A stretch of DNA of 64,000 nucleotides from Diphasiastrum complanatum (Eukaryota > Streptophyta > Lycopodiopsida > Lycopodiales > Lycopodiaceae). Position numbers and translations under genes: made by a program. The stretch lies in NCBI GenBank assembly GCA_029204225.1, contig CM055108.1:49116996-49180995 (forward strand). The letters run 5' to 3'. Positions 1 to 56,680 of this stretch are shown in pieces. Position 1 is the stretch's first letter, and each line of letters starts with the position of its first letter. The notes under the pieces are model-generated. The model saw only the letters and a program-made list of their open reading frames with translations. It had not been told where the DNA came from and did not search any database.

Positions 1-115
1 CCTGAGTGTATCAAACTCCAGACCTCGAGTTGAGGAAAGAAGTTATCAACCATCGAGCCACTTATTTTTGACCAAATATATGATATAATGAAATTGACTT
101 CAAGATAGAAGAAAC

Positions 116-44544
<44,429 letters not shown>

Positions 44545-44992
44545 GACACAGCTATGAGCCTATTTTTGCAACTTTGCAATTATTATTGTCCAGCTGCAAT
44601 ACGACACTTCTGTACGGTTGCAATGCTAATTTAGTGTACGGCTGCAATGCCATGAGCGAATGCAAGCATGCTCCGTACAAGTTTTTTCTTGTATGTAGGA
44701 TATGATAGGTTTTTCTTTGCATGCTGAAACGTGAGAGTTACGCAACGTTTTCTTTCATGTCCACCCCTGCGATGCAATAAGTAAGTACTGCCATTTTCTG
44801 AAACGTAAAAGTTAAACAATGCTTTCCTTCAGGTCTCGCTTTCATAGGTTAATGGTAATGCTTCCCCTAAAACAGCATGCCTCCATCTGAATGGCGCAAT
44901 ATTTACTGATATCATGAGCTAGTAACAAGGTAAGGAATGTTGAACCAAGCCTCCAAAACAAGAATGCTTACCAAAAACATTGTGATTGTTGA
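44545..44992 (-). promoter_or_regulatory. Region just upstream of the DNA-PKcs-like start
   Basis: This must include the 5' UTR and core promoter of the minus-strand gene unless an upstream exon exists. Short local duplications are visible (GTACGGyTGCAATGC twice near 44,613-44,650; CTGAAACGTrArAGTTA twice near 44,725 and 44,798). No clear TATA box was identified. Confidence 0.35.
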
Positions 44993-45645
44993 ATGTTTGC
45001 AATCACGAGCATTACAGAACCAGCAATACTATTTAGTTTGCAATCACAAGAATGACAAAACAGATGATATTATATGGTTCGCAATCACAAGCATTGCAAA
45101 GCCGATTATACTATTCGATTTGCAATCAGTATTACAGAACCGACAATATATTGACTTGCAATCACTAAAATTTTATTCCGTTTGCAATCACAAATATTAC
45201 AGAACCAGCAATATTATTGGTTTGCAATCACAAGCATGTCAGAAACTAAAATTTTAATTAGTTTGCAATCAAAATTACAGAACCGAGAATATTATTTGGT
45301 TTGCAATCAAAAGGATTACAAAGCCAAAAGCACTATTTGGTTTGCAATCACAAGCATTACAGAACCAGCAACATTATTGGCTTGCAATTACATGCATTAC
45401 ATAACCGATAATCATATTTGATTTGGAATCACAAGCATCACAGATCCAATAATATTACATGGTGTAAACTCACAAGCCTTACAGAACCAAAAATATTATT
45501 CCGTTGAGCATTACAGAACTGATAATATCATTTAGTTTGCAATAACCAGCAACACAGAACCAATAATATTATTCGCTTTGTAATCACAAACATTACAAAA
45601 CTTATCATATTATTTGGTTTGCAATGACAAGCAACGCAAATCGCA
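44993..45645. repeat. Minisatellite, about 41-bp unit, roughly 15 copies
   Basis: The unit begins TTTGCAATCACAAGCATTAC and continues AGAACCAGCAATATTATTGG. Copies are diverged and some are shortened. The array lies about 450 to 1,100 bases upstream of the DNA-PKcs-like start codon. Confidence 0.88.
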
Positions 45646-46680
45646 AAATCCAGCGAGAAGATGAATTGATTCAACCAAATCTGGGAATTAGGGGTTGCTT
45701 TTCTTGCTGAAACTGGAAACAAGAATCCATGAAATGGCGGAAATGTTACCTTGTCTCGACGAGCAAAGGCGAGGCAGAAACAGGAGCAGCAGCAGTTCTA
45801 GATCATATATGCCTAAACCAAAAAATCCTCTCTCGCGGTTCTTAGTGGTACGATATATCTTAAGCGCGCCCACTTGGATGGCAGCCACGCGTCGTAATCG
45901 CCACTTGGAAACTTTTCAGCCGATATGCGATGCCGCGTGGCAAAATCTGAACAATTCTGACAGTATCCAATAGTGGCGAGGTTAATATGCTGGCGTGCCA
46001 TTGAGATACGGTGGTGCAGCATATTAGAGCTGTCTGTATGCTCAACTCGATTTTTGATACATACTAGGTGTCCCTCATACATAGTGGGCTACCTACCTAT
46101 CTTATACATATTATTAAGTGTCTCTCATACAAGTGGGCTAGGTGATGTAGCACCCGAAGCGCCATTCTGGTACAGTGTCAATGTAGAATAAGGCAGCATC
46201 AGATAACTCATCATCAAGTAGGGCAGCAGGATCCTTTAGCGGCAAGGGTGGCTACAGCAAGTAGCCCACCGTGCTGTTGGATGACATATGTACCATTTGT
46301 AGACCTGTGATCTAGATTCAAAACATTTCAAAAGCCTTGCAATGGCCTGGAATTGGGGTGTTCTTAAACAATGAGATGATGCCACGCGTCACTCCTCGCA
46401 AATGCTACATGTACCAACTGCCACTCGGAAAGATTTTGACATGTAGGTGATGCAATGTGGCAAATTTAGATTCAGGCCACGTGTCAAAGGTGTTAGTGGA
46501 AGATTTTTAAAAGATTTATCAATGCAAAATGGCAAGATCTCAATGCTTTTGATGAAATCCAATGGCATTGGCTTAATGTTGTCACATGCCTTTAAGATAC
46601 AGGTGTCTCACACCCCCGCTTTTCTTTAACAAAATGAAAATGATGAATGAACGAGAGATGTGGGAGACCACGATCACATT
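45646..46680. other. Intergenic, no gene supported
   Basis: Open frames here have no recognisable domain. Two loosely similar blocks with GCCACGCGTC and CCACTyGGAAA occur near 45,885 and 46,380. Confidence 0.35.
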
Positions 46681-46681
46681 A

Positions 46682-46806
<125 letters not shown>

Positions 46807-46869
46807 GAATGGCCACACGCATCATTTTTTATCTCAAGTTCTGGGATGTCATCCAATCTGTACAATATC

Positions 46870-47580
46870 CAAAAACTAACTTTACTAGAACATCTGGGCT
46901 TTAAAATGCATGTGTTTGACAAGCTTGTACTTTCCAAACTAGAGGCCCACCTTCGTGGCGCATCCCTGATGCATAAAATGCATGTGGCCAGGCCTCTCTC
47001 CCCCTCTCTCTCTCCATCTCCCTATCTTCATGGGTCGTGGATTACATAAATTGGTTATCATTGGATGTGAATGTTTAGCTTATAATCTTCCATACTTGGA
47101 GCATAAATATCGATTATTACATGCATCATTTTTTATCTCAAATTCCAGGATGTCATCCAGATCCCAATGTACACATTCATATCTGAGCCTACATTCTTGG
47201 ATGTCAAAAAATGGTTCCAAGATCTGCACATCATCCAGAAGCTAACTTTACTATAACATCCTTGCTTTAAAAATGCACGTGTTTGACAAGCTTGTACTTT
47301 CCAAACTAGAGGCCCACCTTCGTGGCGCATCCCTGATGCATAGAATGCATGTGGCCAGGCCTCTCTCCCCCTCTCTCTCCATCTCTCTATCTTCATGGCT
47401 CGTGGATTACATAAAATGCTTATCATAGAATGCATGTGGCCAGGTCTCTCTCCCCCTCTCTCTCCATCTCTCTATCTTCATGGCTCGTGGATTACATAAA
47501 ATGCTTATCACTGGATGTGAATGTTTAGCTTATAATCTTCCATACTTGGAGCATAAATATCAATTATTACATGCACATCC
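46870..47580 (+). repeat. Duplicated block with CT-rich phrase
   Basis: A block beginning near TTTACTAGAACATC (46,880) through AAGCTTGTACTTTCCAAAC and GGCCAGGCCTCTCTCCCC recurs from about 47,250. The later part, GTGGATTACATAAA through CATACTTGGAGCATAAATAT, is present around 47,035 and 47,480, with an extra partial copy at 47,400-47,500. Confidence 0.8.
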
Positions 47581-47639
47581 TATCTTTAGTTCCCATGTGA
47601 TCTTTGTTTTGCTCACAAAAAAATAATCTTGTTTAACCG

Positions 47640-48080
47640 GAGCCTCCTCTAAACTCTCAACCAGAGCTTCTGCTAAAACCTCAACCAACGGCATTCCTGT
47701 CAAATCTCAACCGGAGCTGTCTCTCGAATCTCAACCAAAGGAATTCCTGTCAAAACTCGACCGGGGCTTTCCAGTCAAATCTCGACCGGAGCTTTCTCTC
47801 AAATCTCGACCGAAGCATCCTATCAGATCTCGACTGAAGCATCCTATCAGGTGTTGATTGAGGCTTCCTCTCAAATCTCAACCGGAGTTGTCTATCGGAT
47901 CTCGACCAGAGTTGTGTCCTAGATCTCAACCGGAGCTATCTATCAGATCTCGATCGGAGCTGTCTATCAGATCTTGACCGGAGCTGTCTCTCGGATCTCA
48001 ACCGGACTGTTCTATCAAATTTCAGCCAAACCTTTCCATCAAATCTCAACCGAGGATTTCTATCAACTCTCAACTGAGAC
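47640..48080 (+). repeat. 24-bp tandem repeat, about 18 copies
   Basis: The unit is approximately ATCTCGACCGGAGCTGTCTA followed by TCAG. Copies vary at A/G and C/T positions and a few are shortened. The period is a multiple of three, but no long open frame spans it with a recognised product. Confidence 0.88.
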
Positions 48081-48505
48081 CTTTGCCTTCCAACCTGAAC
48101 CAAGTCAACTTGTAGACAAAGTCAACTTTCTTCTTTGATGAGGTCTCAGTGTTTGCCAACTACCACAGTTCTTTCCAACTTTATTGCAAAAATCCTAACA
48201 CCAAAAAACAAAGCAACTGTGCCATTTGGACACCACCACATTATTAGGTTCTGACTAATATTAAAAAAAAAAACTAAAATTACAAAACAAGAACACAAAC
48301 ACCAGTCAGGTCACCAAAGAGTCCAAAAGGCCTATTTACCCAATCCTAAGGCACTCTAGAGTTGTTATGGATCGTCCTTTTTACAGAGGACTATTCACTT
48401 GAGATGGTCTCCCCATCTACCGAATAGGCTCGATTTAATAGATATTCTAGAATGAAATTCTAAGTCCAAGAGCCATCCACCAATCCATTTGACAGATGGA
48501 AACCC

Positions 48506-49807
48506 ATGCGTTTTGAAGCTCCATACGATCGACCACATTTTCATGCTGCAGAATCTTCACATGCACGAGCTCACTTAAACAGAGCTTTTGCAAATAATGT
48601 TCCACGTACTAAAAAATGTACTCCAAAGCTAGATTTACCTAAGTACGACAGTAACACCGATCCTCAAAGATTTCTTCAAGTCTTTGAGAATGCATGTGAT
48701 GTCTATGGCGAGACATCACCAGACGCCATGGAACAGCTCTTCTCGATGACCATGATCGATCGAGCACGAGAATGGTTTTGTTAACCTTGATCGTGCAGAT
48801 AAACGAGACCGGTCACTCTTGAAGGACGCATTTATCAAACGCTTCAAGCCATTTCGCTTGATCGAAAGTCCTTTTGTTAAGCTAAGTAACATCAAAATGA
48901 CAAATGATGAGAAGGTATGTGACTACATTAAACGATTTAAATGAATAAATAGTCAGGTACAAGAACAACCCATTGAGTCAATGCTCATAATTTGGTTCCT
49001 TGTTGGACTCCCACGATGGATACGACGTGAACTTCGCTCCAATGATAAATACACATCATTGAAACAAGCCATGTCTGATGCCATTCGGAAAGAAGATGAG
49101 GGGTCAGATGTCGATGAGCCACGTGAGTGGAGAGCACATCGTGCTGTCCAAGAAGCTCGACCAAACGAGAAAACACGAGAACAGTTGTGGAAAACACAGA
49201 TGGAGTTGATTGACCCGCAACACCAACAACAAATGGAGAAACTCATGAAAGAGATTCAAAACACTCTTAAGTCTATCCAGAGTTCGATGCCAGGTCAGTT
49301 ACCCATTGATCAAATCCACCATATACCAGAGAACACATGGTGCCCTCATTGTCGAGGTGCACACACTGGCAATGAGTGCCCTTCATACCAACCGGTCCTA
49401 GATACTTCATTGATCAAATGTGACATCTGCGACTTTATGGAACATACCTCACTTTATTGCTATTATAACCCAAGGAATTAGCCTCACAACCAGTTAGGGG
49501 GACATTATCAACCTCCCAGACACCAGTTTGTTTCACAAAATCAAAATCAGCACTATCCATCACGACACAACCAAGTCCATATACAAGAGTTGCCCAGACA
49601 ATCTAGACATGACCCTCAACCACAACGGGCGCTCTTAGGACCACCTCCAAGGGGACAACCTGATCTAGGAGCACAAAAACATAGACACTCTCGAGAATTT
49701 GCACAGACACATCTTGTAGAAAACTACTATGATCACTCATTTCATCATGATACAATTGTTGGAGGGTTTGCGGATCCCAAGGCAACCCTAACCCTAGTTA
49801 ATAAGTG
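48506..49807 (+). pseudogene. Ty3/gypsy gag relic
   Basis: Frames at 48,506-48,784 (PKLDLPKYDSNTDPQRFLQV, DAMEQLFSMTMIDRAREWF) and 48,981-49,481 (LLVGLPRWIRREL-like phrase, coiled EKLMKEIQNTLKSIQ) form a gag with stops between. The C-terminal part has two zinc-type motifs (WCPHCRGAHTGNECP and IKCDICDFMEHTSLYC) and a Gln/His/Arg-rich tail to 49,807. Confidence 0.75.
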
Positions 49808-49829
49808 AGAGGAATTTGGCACCCTGCGT

Positions 49830-50547
49830 GTGTAAGTCCAACTCGATGATCACATAGTTATTTGATTGATTAGTTAAAAGTCAATAAAAGGACTTTAGGC
49901 ATTTTTGCGAGACTTTTAATGTCGCAAGGCCTAAATGTCAAGTTAGTGAATAAAGTTGGGTTTCCCTCCAATTTTGATGGTTCCTACACTTTTTTTAAAT
50001 TTGAATAAAAAGAGAGACAAGACTGGACCAATAGGATTCAGAGGCCAGGGTCCTCCTCTCTACTATAAGAAGGGACCAACTCTAGTTGCTCCTCATGTTC
50101 ATTTTCTCATTTTAATAAAGCAGATTGGTTCTCTTCTAAAATGGATTGATGAATGTCCTTGCTCTCTATCACTTTTCCTCCATCTCTCATGCTTATTTGG
50201 ATTTTGCTAATTGTTGGATCTGAGTGTTATTGGGATTGTATGTTATTATACTTTTTATGAGAGATAAAGGGAGAGAGAGAAATAGTAAGCTATCTCTATT
50301 GTGGATGTGGTGTTAAGGGATTGTAAGTGCTAAGGGACGTGTAGTGTTAATGAGTAGGGTTAATGGATGTAGAGTTAGATTTAGATCTTCCATTCATGTT
50401 GAAATTTGAACTAAACTATCACTCTCATGGGAACGAACCTACGTGTGACAACTAACACCGTCTCTATGATGCTAGATTCACTAGATCTTGGATTCTAGTT
50501 AGGCAAGAAAAGAAGCCCACTACAATTTTGGCGCCATTGCCGGGGAG
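49830..50547 (+). mobile_element. Orphan gypsy LTR with Athila/Tat-type primer site
   Basis: A TATA-like CTATAAGAAG at about 50,063 and AATAAAG at 50,113 suggest an LTR promoter and polyadenylation site. At 50,528-50,547 TTGGCGCCATTGCCGGGGAG is the primer site typical of Athila/Tat gypsy elements. No internal domains follow, so the element is cut just after its primer site. Confidence 0.65.
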
Positions 50548-50611
50548 CTACACCAATTTTTCAGTTTGTAGCATGATTGTTGGATAGTTAGCTTGCATTA
50601 GCCAGATTTGG

Positions 50612-50800
50612 TCAAAAAAGACTTGATAACTTTTTACCCTCGTCCCAAGCCTCTTTCAAAGTTTGGGCTTGTTTGACATTGCCAATATGTGTGTCAGAAA
50701 TATTGAGAGTGATTAAGGCAAAAGACTTACCATCCTTGAGCTTCCACTTGGAAATCGGTTCCTCATCGACAATGGGAATATAAATCTGGAGCATTACAAT
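50612..50800 (-). pseudogene. copia gag scrap
   Basis: The minus strand reads SKWKLKDGKSFALITLNISD followed by QAQTLKEAWDEG, the start of a UBN2-type copia gag. Nothing else of the element is visible. Confidence 0.6.
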
Positions 50801-50899
50801 CAACATCAACTGTAAGTCACAAGAACGATACAACCTATGAATTATATTATCTGCATGCAATAAATCGGACAAAACTAAAAATAAAGCAATTGACACGAT

Positions 50900-53800
50900 A
50901 CATACACGACTCTATTTACTGAAAACGATTGATTAAGTTGAAAATGTATATAGTCTGCGTGCATTCAAATGCATGATCTTTTGAAAACAATACTTTGGAC
51001 ATAGAGAGAAAGTTGCATTCTCATTGAATGGTTTATCAATTTATCATCTAATTCATGGATTATCTGATTTTGATTAATCTTTACACCGATGTGCTATTGG
51101 ATATTTATACAAGGTACAGTACAATTACAAGAATGCTTAACGGATGGATTTATAATTTGCATTAAGGCACTAGATGCTATTAGCAGTTGCTATTGGATAG
51201 AATATATTCTGTTGGAGATTCTACGAAAATCACGGGGGCGTGAAAATAGATGGTCGAATCGACAACAGTCAAATCGATAGTTGATAGTTGACTCGATAAC
51301 AGCTTCGACAATTGTCCATTTGAGTGTCTTTAATGGATTTGACAAATGTCTGATCAGAGCAGATTCGATGATTGTCGATTTGAGGTTTGTCGAGTTGATA
51401 CTTGTTTGCGATTTTCATGTATTTCTGTAGACTGTTTGAAAACACATGTATTTCTACAAAGTATGCAACTGTACAAGTATTTGACAACAAATGAATGGAT
51501 CTAGATTAGCTGTGAGATTAGGGATGGAGAGGATAGGAATCCAACACTCCATATTAATTTTTGAGTGGATTTTGTGTTTCAAGGAGCCGATCTGACCAGT
51601 GTCATAAGCCACAATTGAGGTTGCCCAAGTCTTGTTCAGTACATAGACCCCTTAATTGTTTGTTTTGTGGAGAAACAAGGGTTTGTAAGCCTTGTTTTTC
51701 TCTCTCTATAAAGAGAAAACTTCTCTTTCTAACAACGATTGAAATCAGATAAAAAACTGAGAAAATCTTGGATAGCCCTCCAACGATTTATGGCTCTAAA
51801 AATGACATTAAAATAGCATAGTTATGACACTTTTTTTTTCCTTCCAAAAGCTATCATGTTGTCTCGGTTTCTTAACAAAAAAAACTTAGGCTATCAATCC
51901 CTCAATTTTAGCCAATTTGAATGCTATATGATGTTGTGAATCACCTTCTGCCACCAATGTATGTCTGAATGAACATTTTCAAACTCTAATTTTCACTTTT
52001 GGATAGCCACAACCATTAATCTTCTATGTTCTTCAAATTTTCCCATAATTTGATAACCAATTTCAAGCCCGCTTTAATACCATGTAAGAAATTGATTCTA
52101 CAATTTCTCACTAGCAGTTTGACAAGCTATCTATCATTCACCAAAGTCACAAAAACAAAAAGAAGTAATACACCTCAGAAAACTATGTATAATTGCAAAA
52201 GAAGATAGTACATATATTAGGCACTCATTTTTCTCGGCTCGGATACTACTGCACCCATTATGGGATGTGTGTCTGGACTATACATGCCGTAAACAAGGCA
52301 CATGCAACTGTCACATAAGCAATGTTGAAAAAACTGCAAAAAATAAAAATATGTGTCAAGCTATGAAATAAAATATAAATACCATGAAACCTATCGTATA
52401 GTAAGTGCACCGAGTTTTATGGTACTTTTAGGTACTACTATTGAAATTGCACTCATCATTCAATGACATTTATATAGATATAGATGTATTTTTATGAAAA
52501 AGAAACCAATGATGAATGACTATGATGGTGAGTAGTCTTCAAAACACTAAAAAAACATTTAGTTTTTGGATTGGTGTGTGCCATGGTGCTTTTATGCAAC
52601 CCAGTCTTAGCGAGTATGCTAAATAAATAAGCGATAATTTACATTGGGTTGGAAGAAGCGTAACAAGCCTAAATTTATTTGTCGCAAACTAGCACATGGG
52701 AAGAAAATATGAAGGAAGAAAATATGTCTACACTTCGAAAGGACCCACTTTGGACTAAGGGGTCACTTGTAGTTGTGGCATTATTTATGGACTAGTAGCT
52801 TGTAAAAACTATCAAGTTTGAGTTGTTCACTTATGCTATAACATATTCTATAGTGAATTGTAGTTGACGAGGATAGTGTGGTCAAGATGATGTACTCCTG
52901 ATGCGATGATTGAGGAATGAAAAATTTTAGAGCTTATTATAGAGTCATAATTTCTGAAACTAGATCTTATTATCTCTTTTTCATTTTAGTTAATTTTTTT
53001 ATGAATTGACTTGTATATATCACAACATTTCATCTAGTTTTATAGTTTGAGAAGAGGAATATTCTTAGTGGATTATTATAAATTGTGAACAAGTCTAACT
53101 TCATATGTTCATTAAGGATCTTGTTGCACATTTGGGGTTTGTCACAAGTAGTCAAGGATTCTTATGTAGATGAGAGATGGTCTCAAGATTTGGAAAATTA
53201 AAATGACCCATGTGATAAGGGGCATACATATATTTGCACTATAAACGTCAATGTTCAAAGATATGTAGATTGTACATTACCATTTTAACTTTTTACATAA
53301 TGCAAAAATGTGATGTTTGTTTTATTTTGATGAACTTGAGGTAGCATAGGATGATAAAACTCTTTTTGTATAAGTATCTTTATATTATTTCCATATATCA
53401 AAGAACTATAGGATATAATGATTAATAAGGTCCTAAATGGCACTTCGATGACTATTTTCAAGAAATAATTTGCCATATGATTTTATTTTGAAGACATCAT
53501 ATCTAAGGACACCCAATGGGTCAAAGTTGCCATTAGACCACGCATCAAAATTATGAACAACTAACCAAAATTTATGTCCATGGAATCAAAATTCACACAA
53601 AAAATATAGTGAAATATAGTGTTGGTGAGGTGTAAAAAGTTACAATTGTTATTTATTGTTTTGGAGTGTTCTAAAATTTGTTGTTGGGAAATTTAAAATG
53701 GTAAAAGAGCATGTGTTTAACTTTTCTCATCAATGTGTATTTTAAACCGTTTTCATATAAGAGGTGCAAGTTTCAAAATCTTAAAAAGATAGAACAAGAC

Positions 53801-54420
53801 ACTTTCTATATACTTTTCAAGTTTAAAAGTAGCTTGGATTATATCATCTTTTTACTTTTGAAGTTGTACTATACAGGATTAAGTTTGTTATTTATTTCAA
53901 AGATATAACTTGTTTGAAGACAAGCTTAGTGTAATTAGTGTATCAATCATTGATGTATCATACCATCAAACCTATGTTGCAAGTCTTGATATACCATGAC
54001 TAATTTCTAAGTACACATTTCACGATGAGAAATATTCTTTATTTTGCAGGAACCACTTCTCTTCGAAGTGTGTATAGTTGTTTTGACATCTTATTTTCTC
54101 ACTTCGTCTAAAATTTGATTCAAATTGTGATCTAAACACTCCAACAAAAAAGAAAATTTAAAATGGATTTTTTTTTCTTACAAATGCAATCATCAACCTT
54201 TATATAGATCATTACTGATTTACGTTTGTGTGTGATTGATCATTTCACATTTATGATATCAACTTGTGATGTGACAACAAAAAGTGACTTACTTTGAAGC
54301 ATCCTGTAATAAATGCAAGATTGATAAATTCAATAATTATGGACATGATCATGTTATGTTTTTAGGTAGTGTTTTGCCACTGTTTTGCAAAATTCAATAA
54401 TAATTTGAAATAATATATAA
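50900..54420. other. AT-rich stretch, no gene seen
   Basis: About 3.5 kb without a convincing coding region, RNA gene or tandem array. Short phrases with TCGATnGTCGA-like words repeat near 51,250-51,400. This may be old decayed repeat sequence. Confidence 0.4.
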
Positions 54421-54426
54421 GTTTAT

Positions 54427-54735
54427 TTATAAAAAATTGTGTTTGCCATACACGTCTTTGGTGGCTCTACATTTTGTATCGAAAAGAATGAATCCAAACA
54501 TTTGGACAATCCAAAATGGATGTTTTTCACAATTTTCTAAAGCTAGAAGTGCAACGAGGCTTCCAATTTGAATTTCATTTAGATCTCCGCACCACTTCAT
54601 TTTTGTAGCTTTTACAGTTTGCCTATTCTTTCTTGAAGCCACATAAATTTTGCGTTCCTTGCTTTGCTTAAGCTGTAAGAAATCATTATCCCAGGCAAGA
54701 TTTGAAGGTTCGACAATTGTAGTTGAAGCTCCCAA
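54427..54735 (-). CDS. Unrecognised coding-like fragment
   Basis: A 102-codon minus-strand frame with a composed-looking middle: MKWCGDLNEIQIGSLVALLA, then CEKHPFWIVQMFGFILFD. The pattern of a GSLVAL strand followed by FWI is suggestive of a small beta domain, but I cannot name a family. It might be one exon of a transposon-derived gene or part of the same locus as the Ulp1-like gene 1.3 kb away, on the opposite strand. Confidence 0.35.
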   Translation of the reverse strand: MGASTTIVEPSNLAWDNDFLQLKQSKERKIYVASRKNRQTVKATKMKWCGDLNEIQIGSLVALLALENCEKHPFWIVQMFGFILFDTKCRATKDVYGKHNFL

Positions 54736-54739
54736 TTTA

Positions 54740-55980
54740 TAAAGTGAGGTCCTAAAGTGAGGTACCTAAAGTGAGGTCCTATTTAGTCTCAAACACTGAT
54801 TATAGGAGCGTATAAAATACCCAATTGATGTAAATATGTCATAAAATCTTTTGAAGAAAAACATACAACAACACACCCAGTTCCAATAGGTGAATGAAAG
54901 AAGATTTTGTCCAGTCTAGACGAGAGTCGTGGAGCTCGGTTAGGGAAGGAGTGTGAAGCCTCGGTCGAGAACAGAGTTGGCCGTCAGTCGAGATGAAAGT
55001 GACGAGCTCGGTAATGAAACGTTTGGGAGACCTCATAGCGATGGTTTTGCAGCACAGATCAGAAAGGTTTGGCTTGGTTTAGTGTCTGTGTAGCTGTGGA
55101 AATGGCATCAAATGTTCACAAATGTTATAGAATCTGTGAACATGGTTCTTTTACATTCTTCTTCTTTTTTACTTCCATTGGTTACAGTTCTTTATGGTTT
55201 AATCTTCTGGTTAGAACGGTTTCCAAGCATAAGTGTTTCTTAGGTTACAACGTGTATTCCCAGCCTTTCAATGGGGAGAGACGGATACGTTACTCAGCTA
55301 CCTCCTACTGTCTTCCATGTGCACAGGTCCGATACATTTGCCTACGTGTCTCCCCCTATCGCACTTGTGCACCTTTCTTCAGAACTAATCGCTCTCTCTT
55401 ATATTCGTCTCACACAGGTCTGATATACCGTACATTTTGTCCGTACATATCGGTCCTCTGCGAGGTCTTTATCATCCCTCCCTGCTCATCCTAACTGTCA
55501 CGCACAAGTCTGCTATCCCATAGTAAAACATTCTTGGATTCTTCCGAAGACATCTTTGTCGAAATGAATACACGATCTTGTTGATCGGATTCTCCTTCGG
55601 AAATACAAAGGGCTTTCATCCTTTGGCTTTCCTTGGGAGATAGTGAAGTATATATATATATGGATTGATCCAATCTTGAGGCTTGTCCTCTTCCACGTCC
55701 ATGGATAGGAGAAAGCAGACAAGGAGGGACTTCTTCTCTCCTTACTCATCCTCAGCCCCTGCGGTTGCCATTACACCACCCGCTTGACCTAGAACGTGCA
55801 CCCGCAGTAGGTGGCTCTCTGAGATATGCAAGTATCATAGATCAACAACTCTGTTGATCCCAAGAGCTCCATTCTACCGTGTTGTCCGAAATATAACAAG
55901 AAATGATAAGTTAGATTCACACCCAGTGCTCTTCAGTGCCTTCAAGAGGTTGCTGAAGATTACATTAGTCTTTCTTTTTA
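54740..55980. other. No supported gene between the unrecognised fragment and the Ulp1-like gene
   Basis: Open frames on both strands lack recognisable motifs. 5' exons of the plus-strand Ulp1-like gene should lie here or further left, but none could be placed. Confidence 0.35.
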
Positions 55981-55981
55981 G

Positions 55982-56680
55982 AAATCTTTTTTGCTTGCAA
56001 TCCATTGCAAGAGAGTCACCATAATGTCCAAGGATTTTCAGCTCCTGATGAGGATGAGGATAGGTATTGTAGGTTACACGTATCTCAGCCTGCCGCTCCT
56101 GGACCAACTCCTCTAGATAGGACTGATCTTCCTACGAAGCATCCTAGGAAGCAGAGAACCCCCAAGAGAGCTCCGAAGAAAGTAAGGAGGGTAGACACCA
56201 CAAATTCTGTGAAGCCTAACCCGGAATCCATTGTAGATAACGCTGTTGTTGATAATGTTGTAAATATAGCTACATCTGTTTTGGATACCCCTTTAATTCC
56301 TATAGATACTACACATCCACCTCCTCCAAATTTTTATACATATATAGATTCGGATGATTATCTTAAATTTGAGAAAGACATATCCGATGCTATGGATACA
56401 ATTGGTACTCCTTTTTGTTTTAGACTAGATGAACTTGATTTTAGTGTTAATTTTAGAGTTCTAGATTGCTTGGATCTCAAAGTTCTATCAGTGATCCTGT
56501 GATAGAGTCCGAACTTACACTCTTGCAATATGACATTGCAAAAGATTCATCCAATGAGTTGTTGGTGCTGAGTGACTTTCTACTTCAGGCCTTCAAGGAG
56601 AATAATGACACATTGTCACAGTGTCTGACAAGTGGATTCACACCAGCAACAAAGTATCTGCTCATTCCTTATCATACGAA
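55982..56680 (+). CDS. Ulp1-like gene, exon a
   Basis: The acceptor is CTTTTTAG|AA and the donor ACGAA|GTAAGA, phase 2. The first half encodes a basic low-complexity region (KQRTPKRAPKKVRRVD) and Pro-rich stretch, then DSDDYLKFEKDISDAMDTIG. The frame shifts between about 56,457 and 56,499, then continues ELTLLQYDIAKDSSNELLVL and QAFKENNDTL to PYHTK. Confidence 0.6.

Noticed and set aside
44990-45650. CRISPR-like array
   Set aside because: The repeats are contiguous, diverged and without regular unique spacers; in a plant nuclear sequence this is a minisatellite.
45695-45973. 92-codon frame with a Ser/Arg-rich stretch upstream of the DNA-PKcs-like gene
   Set aside because: It overlaps another frame on the opposite strand, has no recognised motif, and no transcript signal can be inferred.
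47640-48080. Coding repeat protein
   Set aside because: The 24-bp period keeps a frame, but stops and shortened units interrupt it and no start or conserved product is seen.
55069-55494. 141-codon plus-strand frame upstream of the Ulp1-like gene
   Set aside because: It is Cys/Tyr/Phe-rich with no recognisable motif or consistent splice context; treated as chance.
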